Shown: in pieces, positions 25,338 to 36,600 of the stretch
Layout: each line of letters starts with the position of its first letter
Numbering within the stretch: position 1 is the stretch's first letter
NCBI GenBank assembly: GCA_003116975.1
Contig: BGKB01000052.1
Coordinates: 1 to 64,000 of the forward strand
Reading direction: 5' to 3'
DNA: 64,000 nucleotides
Source of the DNA: Aurantiochytrium sp. KH105
Lineage: Eukaryota; Sar; Bigyra; Thraustochytrida; Thraustochytriidae
Notes under the pieces: generated by a model
Databases searched by the model: none
The model's input: the letters and a program-made list of their open reading frames with translations, nothing else
Told to the model about the DNA's origin: nothing
Program-made: the position numbers and the translations under genes

Positions 25338-27080
25338 ATGGACGCGCTCACCACGGTGCAGACACTGTGCGAGGCGTCGACGACCCCGCACAGGGCCGCA
25401 GCAACATGCGCCAAAGCCATGCTGGGAGTAATCAACAATCAAGACGAAATTCGCGCCGATGAAACACTCCGCGCGTCCGCTCAAGATGCTTGCATTGCGC
25501 TGGTGCATTCTTGTCGAGGAGCTTCGCGCTGGGGAGCACTTCGTGCGCTGAGCGTACTGGGTCTATGCTCTGCAGGGCAAACCTTAAATCTAAGCGTCGC
25601 GCTCGTTCGAAATGACGAGGCCCTCGATCCTCGAGCACTTCGTGTGCTCGTTGCGGTCCTCCCCGCGGAATCCGGCGCCGAGCACGCCTTTCTGGACTTT
25701 TGTCTATCGACGAGCAAGGCGCACCTCACGGAAGCCGTGCGGCAGTTACTGGAGCTTCGCAATGACCAAGACGCAGGTGGCGCGGCCAATCTCGCGATGC
25801 GGCTGTTCAAATCCGGTTTTCTTGATCTTCTCGCTTCAGACCAAACGGATGACGCACAGGAGAATGTCGCACGAGCAGAAACAGTCTCACTCTTACTTTC
25901 TGCGCTTGGATTCTGGTGGAAGTCCAGCAAGACTAGCTTTGCAACGGATCAAGTTCCTCGATCTTTTGATGTAGACTTTCTCGTCGACACTGTCCTGGCG
26001 CTCCCGGTCAAAGCTTCCTCGGCGGCACTTTGTTGCGGTGTCCTCGCTCTGCACATCGGCTTCAGCGCACAAGACAGGTCCGACAAGGACTTCGCCTTTA
26101 TGGAAGACCAGACTTCTTTCTCCCAGATCGTGCGTAAAATCTTCGAAAGACTGCGCAAGATCTCTGTCGCAGAGTCAGAATCAAGCGAGGCGAGTCAGGA
26201 AAGTCTCGAACTCTGGCTGTGGCCTCTCCTTTGCTTGTTGCGAACATTGGCGTCTCTCGACGCGCCTGCGGCCGCAGCCATCGCGGTTGGCTTGCCCTTC
26301 TCCTCTCGCTTGCCCCTTCATGTGCAGCACTGGGCTTGCGCAGCCCTTTCACTCACCACCCGGCCTCGTGGTCAAGTGCAAGAATGGGCGCTCAAAATTT
26401 CTCGCAATGAGACATGGTTTAGCGGGACAGAGCGTGATGCAAGAGCCCTGGCCAGTGCCGCACTGAGCGCGCGCCATTTCTGCATTGCCACAGGGCTCGA
26501 AATTGCCTTCCCTCACACTGTCTTGGCTCCAGAGACCTGGCTGGCAGCCTTTGCGCAAAACGAGGAGCTTCAAGCGCACACTTCCGTCGAAATGCTTGGT
26601 CTGCTCGCTATTCTCAGCTTCAAGGGGGGGGTGCGTACGAAGTTGGTCTTTCCGTTGGCCATGCTCACAAAGGAGGTCCCGTGGCAACTACGTGCAGCTC
26701 ATCTTATCTTGATCGCATCTCTTGGAACTCAGGCGCAGCTCCCGAGTTGGGATCCCATCATCTCTGCGCTTTTCGACAGTCCTCATGTCCAAGTTCGCGA
26801 GGCAGCCTGCGCATGTGCTTGCCAATGCCGGCCCAAAGACGAGGCCATGCGCTTCGGCGTTCTCACAAACTCTGCATCCCCTTGGGCTAGGGTCATTTGT
26901 TTGACAAGTCCTCAAGACGGATGGACACATTTTGTCAAGCGTGCTCTGGACCCACCTCTTGAGCTCGAGTCTGTCTCCGCCTCATTCGCCAAACACGCAC
27001 GTCCACAATTCGTCATCGTTCCAGGAGTTCTTTCCGAATCTTTCGACCTGCTTTTGCAATGGTATCCGCAGCACGAGTGA
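25338..27080 (+). CDS. Unrecognised helical (ARM/HEAT-like) protein
   Basis: A 580-residue single-exon frame with good coding composition (Leu/Ala/Ser-rich, few low-complexity parts). The pattern is a long series of amphipathic helices of ~30-45 residue spacing, for example DARALASAALSARHFC, LRAAHLILIASL and VQVREAACACACQC, as in ARM/HEAT-type solenoids; the repeats are too diverged to count reliably. No catalytic motif, signal peptide or membrane segment is seen, so a cytosolic or nuclear scaffold is the plain reading. I do not recognise the family. The start is the first ATG in frame, at 25338, and the gene is divergent from GT61 copy 2. Confidence 0.7.
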   Translation: MDALTTVQTLCEASTTPHRAAATCAKAMLGVINNQDEIRADETLRASAQDACIALVHSCRGASRWGALRALSVLGLCSAGQTLNLSVALVRNDEALDPRALRVLVAVLPAESGAEHAFLDFCLSTSKAHLTEAVRQLLELRNDQDAGGAANLAMRLFKSGFLDLLASDQTDDAQENVARAETVSLLLSALGFWWKSSKTSFATDQVPRSFDVDFLVDTVLALPVKASSAALCCGVLALHIGFSAQDRSDKDFAFMEDQTSFSQIVRKIFERLRKISVAESESSEASQESLELWLWPLLCLLRTLASLDAPAAAAIAVGLPFSSRLPLHVQHWACAALSLTTRPRGQVQEWALKISRNETWFSGTERDARALASAALSARHFCIATGLEIAFPHTVLAPETWLAAFAQNEELQAHTSVEMLGLLAILSFKGGVRTKLVFPLAMLTKEVPWQLRAAHLILIASLGTQAQLPSWDPIISALFDSPHVQVREAACACACQCRPKDEAMRFGVLTNSASPWARVICLTSPQDGWTHFVKRALDPPLELESVSASFAKHARPQFVIVPGVLSESFDLLLQWYPQHE

Positions 27081-27727
27081 ACGACAATGAAAAGACGATT
27101 CTTTGTTTGTTGTGTTTTAGCAGCCCGCTGGACGTGACAATCTCATGTGTGAGTCATCCACCAGCCAACTTGAACCTGAGAAATTCGCAAAAACCGTTTT
27201 TCAAATGTATAACAGAAAGGGAGGGCGGGGTGGGCGAGGGTGGGCCAAAAGAGAAGAAGAAAGAAAAGGTCGCGGAAGACGGACAGATTGCCCACTTCGC
27301 ATCGCCACAATTACCTAGCGTGCCTCTCTCGAGTAGCGATTTCCCCTCGGGAAGTCCGAAGGGACAAAGGCCAACCCAGCGCATGCCTGTACTGCACGGG
27401 GAGGGAAGAAGCCGGCGAGGTGACTCATCGCCGCTATTTCGGACTCACGGCACGCAGAGATGACCGCGGCGAGCACGTAGGGTCGCTAGGTCGGTGAATA
27501 GAGACCACTCATCACAGTCCGTACTTGTCCGACATGCGCGCAATCAGCCTTGGGCGAGTTTTTGGCCCAAGGGGCTGAGCAGCGCGGACGGAGGGATGAA
27601 TGCATTGACTCATCGGAGAATCCAGTAAATCAAGGATTCAAGCAGAACGTCAAGTCGTAGACACCAAACTCGTCCCAGGTGGCTCGTCTCAAGATTGCTC
27701 CACGCCACTCCAACTCCAACGACTACA
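27081..27727. other. Intergenic, upstream of the vWA protein
   Basis: No gene seen. GA-rich stretch at 27218-27265. Confidence 0.5.
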
Positions 27728-29656
27728 ATGACTCGACGCAACATGCTTTTCCTCGCTCTCTTCGCCACTCTCGCGCTTGCATGCATCCCGCAAGCCTTTG
27801 CACAGACATGCTCAGGGATTACAAAACAATGCACTTGCCGGGAGCCACGAACTGTTCTTTTTTTACTCGATGTATCGCGCAGCCTCAATCGTACGACCCT
27901 TCTCGATGTCTACGTCGAGGCGATTCGCAAGCTTCACTGCGGTCTAAATCTAGCGCCTACGACTGGCGACGCTGGGTATGATGCCATCGGACTCATCACC
28001 TTTGGCTCCAAGGAGCGCATTGAAATTCCGGTCGCACGCTACACCGAGACTGACTGGCTCGGTGAGCTCGATCGATTCCGCGAGGGAAACCCCGCTGTAT
28101 CGAATTGGAGCGAGTGCTGCACGCCTCTCGCGAGTGCGTTTGACCTTGCGCGGAAAGACTTGGAGGCTGGCGAGCTTGAGGGTCGCATCAGTCTCCACGA
28201 TAGCAATGTCCTCGTACAAGTCCTCACAGATGGCTTTCCGGTACAAAACAGGCTCACCATCGAGCCTCAAGAGTACCGACGCTGGACGCAAGAAAAATAT
28301 TGTCCGAGTCGGTACCGAATGCGGCTAGTTCCCCGGATGGCCGGAATTCTTGAAGCGACGCCTTTCAATGCCACTGTCAGCACCATGCTTTTGCAAAATC
28401 GCAAGGGTTTGGACAAAATGGATGCTAGGGACTACTTTTCTGGACTCAACTTGCCCGAGTATGAAATCTCTCGCAAGAGACAGCCCTACATCGAGGAGCG
28501 TCAAGGCAAAGGGTATCGCTGCACACATACGCCAAAGTTCTTCCCCGTCGTCACAGCCCCGGCAGAGGATCATGTCGACGCACTCGACGAGTCGATGACC
28601 GCAGTTGACGTTGCCAATGCCATTTTGGCCCTCATGTGCGGAAGTGACATGGTCGCCATTGGCGACCCTTGTCCTGGGACGCTGGCACCCACGAGCAATC
28701 CCACGATACTTACGCCGCAGCCCACGCCAAGTCCCACGCACGCTGTGTCGGCCTGTCTTGGAGACAAAGACCTCATCTTCCTTGTGGACAGCTCGAACTC
28801 AATTTCCGATCTCGAAGTCGACGATGACGGCGTGGAGCGACAAGTTCGTTTCCAGGATTTCGTGCTGCAAATTGCAGAAGATCTGCAGCGCATTCAGACG
28901 GAGGGAGCAGTCAAGCAACGCACTGGACTCATTACTTTTTCCAGGACAATTCAAGAGAGGATCCCGCTTGCAGCTTACAACTTTTCTGAATGGCACGATG
29001 AAATCGAGAACGTGCGTGCTATGGCGTCAGACCTTGTAGGATGCTGCACCCCTACTGCCGAGGCATTCCGTGCTGCTCGTAAAATGCTCGAGGCCCGCAC
29101 AGAATACAGCGACAACCCAGCCATCGTCTTTGTCATCACCGATGGAATTCCGATGATCAACAAGGAGCCCTATGAGAATGTACCTGGGGATCTCGGCGGC
29201 GAGGTTCAGTATCGGCGTGGGGACGCCACGGGGTCAACGGCAGAGGGACGCACCATGACACTTGGAGAGTATCGAAGCTCCGTCGTCTTTAAAGAGGCAC
29301 AAGATCTCAATGCCATCGGTAATGTAACAACCATGCTTGTTGGTGTGCGGAACAACCAGGGCGCTGCGACTCAGGTCGAGTACTTTCTTGGGGACGAAAA
29401 CCAAATCACGTCATGCAAAGGCGACTACGACGTTTCACCTCTTGTCTGCTCCAGTTGTGCGGGGAAAACGGACCCGTGCCTCGGCGAGGACTCTTCTGGC
29501 GAGTGTTGGGTCACGGGCAGCGTGGATCACAGCTGCTCGGCGTTCTACACGCAAGGACTTGTACAGGAAGCACAAGAGGCTGTCACAGACGATCTCGACT
29601 CGCTCATCACCAGCTTGAGTGAGTTCATTTGTGGCGCAGACTTCGTCTCAGAATGA
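27728..29656 (+). CDS. Secreted protein with two von Willebrand A domains
   Basis: The ATG at 27728 gives MTRRNMLFLALFATLALA..., a clear signal peptide ending near residue 26. Two vWA domains follow. The first (~45-310) has the MIDAS motif DVSRS and later LTDGFP; the second (~347-640) has DSSNS and ITDGIP. A Pro/Thr-rich linker containing TPQPTPSPTHA joins them. The two halves are internal duplicates: both have a CCTP.A.AF..ARK.LE segment after the second strand, and each ends with a CG(S/A)D tail. No transmembrane segment or GPI signal is visible, so the 642-residue product is probably secreted or wall-associated. vWA domains bind ligands through a metal ion, so adhesion or matrix assembly is likely. 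Convergent with the E1 gene; stops 83 bp apart. Confidence 0.88.
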   Translation: MTRRNMLFLALFATLALACIPQAFAQTCSGITKQCTCREPRTVLFLLDVSRSLNRTTLLDVYVEAIRKLHCGLNLAPTTGDAGYDAIGLITFGSKERIEIPVARYTETDWLGELDRFREGNPAVSNWSECCTPLASAFDLARKDLEAGELEGRISLHDSNVLVQVLTDGFPVQNRLTIEPQEYRRWTQEKYCPSRYRMRLVPRMAGILEATPFNATVSTMLLQNRKGLDKMDARDYFSGLNLPEYEISRKRQPYIEERQGKGYRCTHTPKFFPVVTAPAEDHVDALDESMTAVDVANAILALMCGSDMVAIGDPCPGTLAPTSNPTILTPQPTPSPTHAVSACLGDKDLIFLVDSSNSISDLEVDDDGVERQVRFQDFVLQIAEDLQRIQTEGAVKQRTGLITFSRTIQERIPLAAYNFSEWHDEIENVRAMASDLVGCCTPTAEAFRAARKMLEARTEYSDNPAIVFVITDGIPMINKEPYENVPGDLGGEVQYRRGDATGSTAEGRTMTLGEYRSSVVFKEAQDLNAIGNVTTMLVGVRNNQGAATQVEYFLGDENQITSCKGDYDVSPLVCSSCAGKTDPCLGEDSSGECWVTGSVDHSCSAFYTQGLVQEAQEAVTDDLDSLITSLSEFICGADFVSE

Positions 29657-29739
29657 ATAAAGAAAGCAAAACTAAAATGTTGTTCCTAACTCTGGACCTT
29701 TCCTGCTTCCTGCGTTCTATACTTTGCCAGGCAGCAGCA

Positions 29740-32190
29740 TTACGGCTCGCAGCATCTCGCCGCAGCCTCGATAATATCGTCTTCATTGAGGAAGGTGACT
29801 GTTTTGCCGAGCGGATTATAGGTCGGTGCAGCGGTAGCACACTGCCAGGGCCGATTCTTCAGATGCCCACTCGTCTGCAGCGCTGTAATGGTCCCGGCAA
29901 AGGGTTGCTGGCCCTGCTTGCATACGTCCGCGAAAACGACCGGGATCTGAGGGAAGCGTTCCAGGACAGCGCGCATGCCTTCGGTCGGTCGCCCGAGCGT
30001 TGGGCAATCAACGACAAGAGGCCGCTCTGCTCCCTTGTCGCCTGAAGCCGTCGCGGCAAGAGAAGCAGCGGCTCGCAACGAGGTAGGGACTCCATTTCCG
30101 TAGGAGAAAATAAGCAGGTCTGGCGTCTCGGTGCCGCTTGCCCACACCTTTTCGGCGTCCTCACTTGTTGAGACATCTGCTGTCGTAGGCGCCGTCCCAG
30201 GGGCATTCGTGTACGCCATGACAGTCTCAAAGCCGAGCATCGGTTCGTCCGCACTTGGGTACTCACGGAGCCAATGTGTATCCTCGTCAGAGAACAGGCT
30301 CCTGCGATACAAGAGGTCGGTCGAATCGACGGACATGATCACACGACCGGCGTGCTTCGCCTGATACAAGGCGTGGCGCATCCCACGCACATAGTCCCAG
30401 CCGTTTGAAAAGCAGACGACGTCAAGTCCGGGAGGCAAGTGCAGCGTGTTGTGCGTATGAAAGTTGCCACCAAAGACGCCCTTGTCAAAGCCCTGAAGAC
30501 GGATCACCATGCCATCCCGCTGCGCGCCACCCGAGCACCAGTATGACATGACAATCTCGAAGAAAAGATCTGCGGCGCAGTCCAGGTACTTGGCATAAGG
30601 CATCTCAACAATCGGTGCGAGACCTGACTGCGTGAACCCAAGACCAATGCCAAAGACGGACGTCTCATCGGGCGGAACATCCTGGACTCGCTCCGGAAAG
30701 CTTTTGGCAAGGTCATCGGTGACACGGTAATAACCTCCGTGACGAACGTCTTCGCCAATGTAAACGGCGGCTGGGTCGCTCGCGAGTGCTTCGTGAAAGA
30801 CCTGATTCATGTGCGTGCGCATCGGCTGAGGCTTGCGTTTGCGAGACGCCCTGCCAGCTTCCGCATCGCCCTCACCACTTCCATGGTTGCTGCCGCTGTT
30901 TGTGGTGGGAAGACTGGCAAGTGGGGCTTGCGTTTTCTCAAGCACCTGTTCGCGAGTCTCAATCTTGGGTTCAGCCGCTGCGCGCACGAAGGCGTCTTCA
31001 ACCTGGCCGCGGAGGTCCTTCCACCACGCCTCGAGGTCGGCAGCACTGTCGACGAGACCAAGTTCGAGAGCTTGCCGACACGCGTCCTCAAGGGGGTTCG
31101 CGGCGGCAGCGGCCTCAATCTCGTGCGCTTCGAGGTAATTACCTTGCCGGTCCGTCGCGGCGTGGCCAAAACGCCGCGTGATGCCGTCGAGCAACAGAAT
31201 AGCTGGCCGCGCTCGCTTCCGGACGTAGCCAAGCGCATCCTCAGTCGTCTTCCAAAGGTCGTTGAGGTCCACGTGGCCGGCGCCCGCTCCCGTGGTCTGG
31301 AAAACTTTCATTCCCGAGGATTCGAGCATGTGGCGAAGATACCCGTGGCCCTTGAGAGAGATGCAGAGCTCGTTGTTGGTAATGACCATGAGAGCTGGGG
31401 TCTTGAAGCCTCTGAACTGTGCGTATTTGGCAAGATTCATGGCCGAGAGGGTCATGGCGTTGTTGACGGAGCCGTCGCCCAGGCTGACGATGCTCACTGC
31501 ATCAGATGGGAAACGGGCTTTATCCTCACCCAGGAGGCGGGGCGCGAGACGAATGCCCATCGCACGCCCCACTGCTGGTGGGCACTGCGAGGCAAGCGTT
31601 GAAGTCACGTAGAAATCGCAATCCCCGCCGCCGAGCGCGCAGTGGTGACCTGCAGTGACCGGGTCGAGGCTCGAGCACACATATGCGCGAGCTCGATCGA
31701 GCAGCACGTCTTCCTCGGGCCGAACTGCAAACTGGCGCGAGAGTTGTACCGCCACATGGCGGTAATGGAGCGCCATCGGATCATTTTGGCGTCCAAGGAG
31801 GCCAAGGACGCCAACAAGCTCCTCGCCGCAAGGCCCGATCGTGTAAAAGCCTTCCCCAAGGTACGACGCAATGCGAGCCTCGGTGTGAAGCAGAAAGGTC
31901 GCGAACCCCGCGCGAAGCCACGTCCGCGCCATGTCCGGCGTCAGCGACGCGGGTGTGCCATCCCCGGGGCCGGTGCCGGGTCTCTTTGGCGTGGCGGCGA
32001 GGTCTGCGAGCCACTTTTCGAACACGTCCCGCTGCTGGACCTCGACCAGCTCCTCGAGCCTCTTGGCCGCCTCGCCACGCTTGTCTGCGTACACGGACAG
32101 CGCGCGCACGCTTCGCGCCCCCCGCCGCCCTGGCTCCCCGCCCGCCCTGCTCGCGCTCGCCGCCGCGCGCCTGGCCGCGCGGCGCATCAT
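29740..32190 (-). CDS. Fused alpha-beta E1 of a thiamine-diphosphate 2-oxoacid dehydrogenase, probably mitochondrial
   Basis: E1 decarboxylates a 2-oxoacid on thiamine diphosphate and passes the acyl group to the lipoyl E2. Here both subunits lie in one 816-residue chain. The alpha part (~50-440) has the ThDP motif GDG (238-240)...NN (272-273) and GHAATDRQ. A low-complexity linker follows (~420-455), then the beta part from RTHMNQVFHEALASDP, with YIGEDVRHGGYYRVTDDL, FGIGLGFTQSGLAPIVEMPY and the C-terminal transketolase domain (RPLVVDCPTLGRPTEGM). Most eukaryotic PDH, BCKDH and related E1s use separate genes; single-chain alpha-beta E1s are known mainly from bacteria. The N-terminus MMRRAARRAAASASRAGG is Arg/Ala-rich without acids, a likely mitochondrial presequence. 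The start is the first ATG giving that presequence; the upstream frame is chance. Branched-chain substrate is possible but unproven. Confidence 0.85.
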   Translation of the reverse strand: MMRRAARRAAASASRAGGEPGRRGARSVRALSVYADKRGEAAKRLEELVEVQQRDVFEKWLADLAATPKRPGTGPGDGTPASLTPDMARTWLRAGFATFLLHTEARIASYLGEGFYTIGPCGEELVGVLGLLGRQNDPMALHYRHVAVQLSRQFAVRPEEDVLLDRARAYVCSSLDPVTAGHHCALGGGDCDFYVTSTLASQCPPAVGRAMGIRLAPRLLGEDKARFPSDAVSIVSLGDGSVNNAMTLSAMNLAKYAQFRGFKTPALMVITNNELCISLKGHGYLRHMLESSGMKVFQTTGAGAGHVDLNDLWKTTEDALGYVRKRARPAILLLDGITRRFGHAATDRQGNYLEAHEIEAAAAANPLEDACRQALELGLVDSAADLEAWWKDLRGQVEDAFVRAAAEPKIETREQVLEKTQAPLASLPTTNSGSNHGSGEGDAEAGRASRKRKPQPMRTHMNQVFHEALASDPAAVYIGEDVRHGGYYRVTDDLAKSFPERVQDVPPDETSVFGIGLGFTQSGLAPIVEMPYAKYLDCAADLFFEIVMSYWCSGGAQRDGMVIRLQGFDKGVFGGNFHTHNTLHLPPGLDVVCFSNGWDYVRGMRHALYQAKHAGRVIMSVDSTDLLYRRSLFSDEDTHWLREYPSADEPMLGFETVMAYTNAPGTAPTTADVSTSEDAEKVWASGTETPDLLIFSYGNGVPTSLRAAASLAATASGDKGAERPLVVDCPTLGRPTEGMRAVLERFPQIPVVFADVCKQGQQPFAGTITALQTSGHLKNRPWQCATAAPTYNPLGKTVTFLNEDDIIEAAARCCEP

Positions 32191-33668
32191 CGCCGCCCCC
32201 TTCGTCCGCTCTCGCCCGCGTCCCGAGCTCCAGCCCGAGCTGCGCCTGCCCCGCAACGCGCGTCTGCTCGCCCGAGCTCGCCTGCCTCGCCTCGCCTGCC
32301 TCGCGCCGCGGCGTGCGTGCGTGCGTGCGTGCGTGCGTGTCCGCTCCCGCGAACCGGGACTGCCGGGGGAGGGATCGCGGTTGAGCGGAGCGACTATGCG
32401 CAGCGAGACGGCGAGGCCCAAATCGCGCGCACATCCGGCCTCGCGCGCTGGCAATTCGCATCCCGGCTGCTGCGTGCCGGGGATGCGGCGCGGATGGCGG
32501 AGGGAGGCAGGTGGTGTACTTGCACGGAAGGGAGAGCCGAGGGGAAGGAGCGGAATTTGGCTGCGTCGCTTGACGGGGAAAGAGGCTGGGTGACGACGTT
32601 TTGGGGGCGGCTGAAACGAAGAGGTTTGGGAGGTGGGTGGACCGTGCTCAGGAAGATAGACGAGGCGAGATCTACAGCTACGGCTACTGGCAGCGGCTGC
32701 GGGTGGTAGAACGTGCGGCTCTGGCTGAGCAGGCGTGGCGGGTTTGGATCCAGCGGTGATGACGCTGAGCATCGGACAGAACATGCCAAGTATCCATCAC
32801 TTTTTCGATTGTGCTGCCTTGGCGTTGCCTTTGTCCTGGGTCTGCTTTGATCACAATATGACATGATTTGATCTGATCTGAGAATCTCATCTCAGCTTGA
32901 ACATCCTGCCTGATCCTGATCACATCTTCTAACCCCCCCCCCCCCCCCCACGGCACGCACTACCTTTGCGAGCTCTTCTCGCACACATCCCTCGAGACCA
33001 CCCTATAGCTAGCTAGCTCTGCTCCTCAGCCTCTCCTTCCGCTCGCAGTCGCAGCTGTCGCTTGGTTGCTGCTCTGCTTTGCTTTCCCAAGTCCCAAACT
33101 CCTTCCTGGTCTTCTCTAAGCCCCGCCATTTCCCTACTGCCAAGCGTCCACACTCACACGGCATCCCGATGACTGCGCAGTCCCCTCCTGCTCCTGCTCC
33201 TGCTCCTCGTCCTCGCCCTCGTCCTCGCCCGCGTCCTCGGCCTTGTCCTCGTCCTGCTCGAGGAGCGACGGTGGTCAAGAAGGACGACGGCTCGTATCAT
33301 CTTATCTTCACCAAAACCCCTTGCGAGGTCGCGGCTGCGCGGCGGCGCGGAGCACCTCGGGCGCGCTTTGCGCAGGCACGGGCGGCGCGGCGCGGCGCGC
33401 GGGAGACGCGCGCGGCTCGTAGCTCGCGCAGCTCGCGCAGCTCGCGCGGGCGGGCGAGCGGGCGCCGCGGGCGCGCACGCGACAGACTCGAGGCGGAGAC
33501 CGTGCGCCGGGACCCAGGTCGCGGCGCCGACCGCGCCGGGCGGACGGGCCGGGCGCGGGCGCGGGCAGCTGCGACGAGAGCCAAGGCAGCGCCGGCAGCA
33601 ACGGCGAGGCGCCTGCGCAGACCGCCAGGGCGCCACAAACTCCGGAGGCGCCGCGTTTTCTGTGCAAG
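32191..33668. promoter_or_regulatory. Divergent intergenic region E1 / RhoGEF
   Basis: No gene recognised. Contains (GTGC)n at 32313-32340, a run of about 17 C at 32933-32949 and CTCCTG/CCTCGT-type repeats at 33183-33258. GC is very high at both ends. Confidence 0.55.
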
Positions 33669-36600
33669 ATGAACGCGGAACTGCAACAAAAGCTGGCACA
33701 AAGGAGGCGCTGGGAGGACGGCGCCAATGGCAACGGCGCCATGGCCCACGCGGAGAGCGCTGGCGGGTCGCAAACAGACGCTGCGAAGTCCACCAAGCCA
33801 CCCGTGGCCCCGCGACCTCAATCGCGATCGCAAGGACTCAGGACGCCGCAGCGAACGCCACCTACGCGGACAGCGTCTTCTGTGCCCGCGGGATCGACGC
33901 GGTCTTTGACGTCAGACAAATCTTCAGGCTCATCGTCCGCCACCACGAGCAGTAGTGGCAGTCGACCCGCCCCCCCTGTACCGTCGTCACGAGGGTCGCT
34001 CCAAAGATCGCCATCGTCGAAGCGCCACTCTGCGAGCAGACCACCGCCTCCTGTGCCGTCGCCTCGTCTCCAGACGCTTGGCAGCACGAGAGAACTGAGT
34101 GGCGCAAAGTTTCTGCCAACACCCGGACGCAAACCCGAAAAAGGGCCCGATCGACCGCCGCCGCCTCGCAGACGCCCCAAGGATCCCTCTCTGCGTGCCG
34201 GGACCGTCGAACGAGAAGACTCGGACACGTTCACGCCCGATTCGTTGCCCAGTGACGGAGCCTCTATGCCGAAGCGTCCTCCTGTTCCGCAAAGAACAAA
34301 ATATGGCGGCCATGTCTCACACGCGTCGCCGGCGCTCACCAAGTTGTCGTCTCCGAGCCACGTCGGTCACACGCAGTCATTCGCGCATCGTGAACATCCT
34401 CGTGAGAAGCCCAAATCTCGACCAAACTCGGCAAACTACCAACGTCCGCCATTAAGTCATCCTGCGCCGCCACCCGTCCCCAATCGTGGTGTCGCTTCGT
34501 CAGATGGGAAATCGGAAAATGGCGGTGTGAGACGATCGCTCAGCAACCGATCCAGTCGGCCGCCAGCACCGACCATGTCCGCGTCAGCGGGATCTCGACG
34601 CTCCCTCGAGCGTACGTCTTCCCAAGAACGCCAGAGGCGAAACCGATCGCAGTCCCCGAACCGCGTTCCCTCCCCTGAACGCACGCGGTCAGCAGCAGAG
34701 GCTTCCAAGGCGGCTCGTCAAAACGCAAATCACGATGGGAACTCGAGCCAGATCTCACAGGAAGAGAGACATCAGCTCGCAGAACAAGGCAAGTCCATCT
34801 TTCAACGAACCATGTCGGCAGACCACTCGGCCCCGGGTAATTTCGGTCGGAATCCCATCGAAGAGGATGACGCACAAACGTCTGCGAGCTCAGAGGGAGA
34901 GGACCCTGCGGCTGCGGAAGATGATGAGGAGCGCGCGCGGCAAGAAAAACTCCATGAGCTGCGCAAGTCGTACAAGTACGCGCGCGTGTTGGACCCCTTT
35001 GACCCATGGGAGCAGGGTTATGCGAGTGAGAGCGACGAGCAGAGCATTTATCTCAAGGTCGAGTACGACGATGTGATTGAAATCTCTCAGCGCGGGGATA
35101 ATGGATGGTGGGAGGGCAGTATTTTTGATCAAAGTCGTGGACGTTCCGTCGGGGAGCCGGGCAAGTTTCCTGCCGACTTTGTTCAGCCTGTTCCCGATCC
35201 GTACTGGATGGAGGGCGACGACGAACTCGAAGCTGCAGAGAGCTCCGGGCTTGGCGTGGGGTCTGAAGAGAATCAAAGCGGAGCCGAGGCGGCCTCGGAA
35301 GCGGCCAAGGTCATGCATAAGCGGTGGCGCAACGCGAATCGACTCTTTCTCGCGCTTCTGGAGCTGGTCACGAACGAATTCAAGTACGTTCTCTCGCTGC
35401 AAATATGCTACGAGGTTTACATCGAGGGCATTCTCGATGCCTTTGGGGAAGAGTACGTAGGTTCACTTTTCCCGAGCTGGCAACGCATCTGGCAGTGCCA
35501 CGAGGATATCTTGCATGGCCTGGCCGACGCCTCGCGCCCAACGTGGAAGAGACTGCTGCGCTTTCCGGACAAAAACTCGCCTCGAAGTGCTTCAGGAAGC
35601 AACAAACGCGAGCACAATCGCCGGCAATCTGTCGGTGCGCCCATGGGCAACCTGAAGAATAACACCTCGGAAATGCGTACTCTGGCGGAGGAGCTCGATG
35701 CGATTCAAGCCTGGCACGATGAAAATGTGCTCGAGGACGAAGCCTCACTCTCAGAGGACGATTTACAACATTTCTTGAAACTCTTGGGCGACTGGTCTGT
35801 GCAAGTTTGTCACGCGCTGAAGACAATGGCGGGCAAGCTTAAAATGTCCTCGGTGTATATTCGCAACTACAACGACGCCTTACGTTTGTATGACATTTGG
35901 ACGAGGCAAGTCAAAGGCTTCCCCGAAAAGATTTATGAGCTCGAGCAGAACCCCAAGGCGAACAAGTTAAATCTCTCTTCGTATCTGATCAAGCCTGTGC
36001 AACATGTGTGCAGGTACCCACTTCTTGTTCGCGAGGTGCACAAGTATGCCGCGGACGACGCTAGCAAGGATGCTGTTTTGCAATGTCAGGAGCGTCTCAT
36101 CGAGGTGACCACAGAAGTTAACTCTCTGCAAGACGATGCAAATCCTTCCGACCATTCACTCACCTTGCAGGATCTGCGCAATGGTCTGCGCTACCCCAAC
36201 GAGAAAGTCAATGCCACTGTGGATAATATTCTTCGCAAGGACACCACGCAGCTCATGAAGTTTGGCGTCGTGCACATTGTCCAGGCAGGCAAAGGGCTTA
36301 TCCTCAAGGCTCTCAAGACCGGCGACGCGGGGGCGCCGTACGAGTGCTTTCTGATGAACTCGGTGCTGCTTCTCACAGAGAGGCATCAGAACATTCTCTC
36401 CAAGAACCGCTTCAAGCTTCGCTGCTACGTTGATGTCAAATGTGTGGGCGTTTCGGGTGTGATTGAGTCTCAAGACAGCCGCATGTTTGGCTTCAGCACC
36501 CAGACGGATGACGATCCGAACCCGTTTTCTGGGAGTCTTATGTCCAAGCCTTCCAAATGGGTTTTTCGTGTTGGCAGCATCGCCGAGCGTGACGCGTGGC

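Noticed and set aside
32191-32784. 198-codon upstream extension of the E1 gene
   Set aside because: Pro/Arg-biased; the ATG at 32190 gives a convincing mitochondrial presequence and the expected length.
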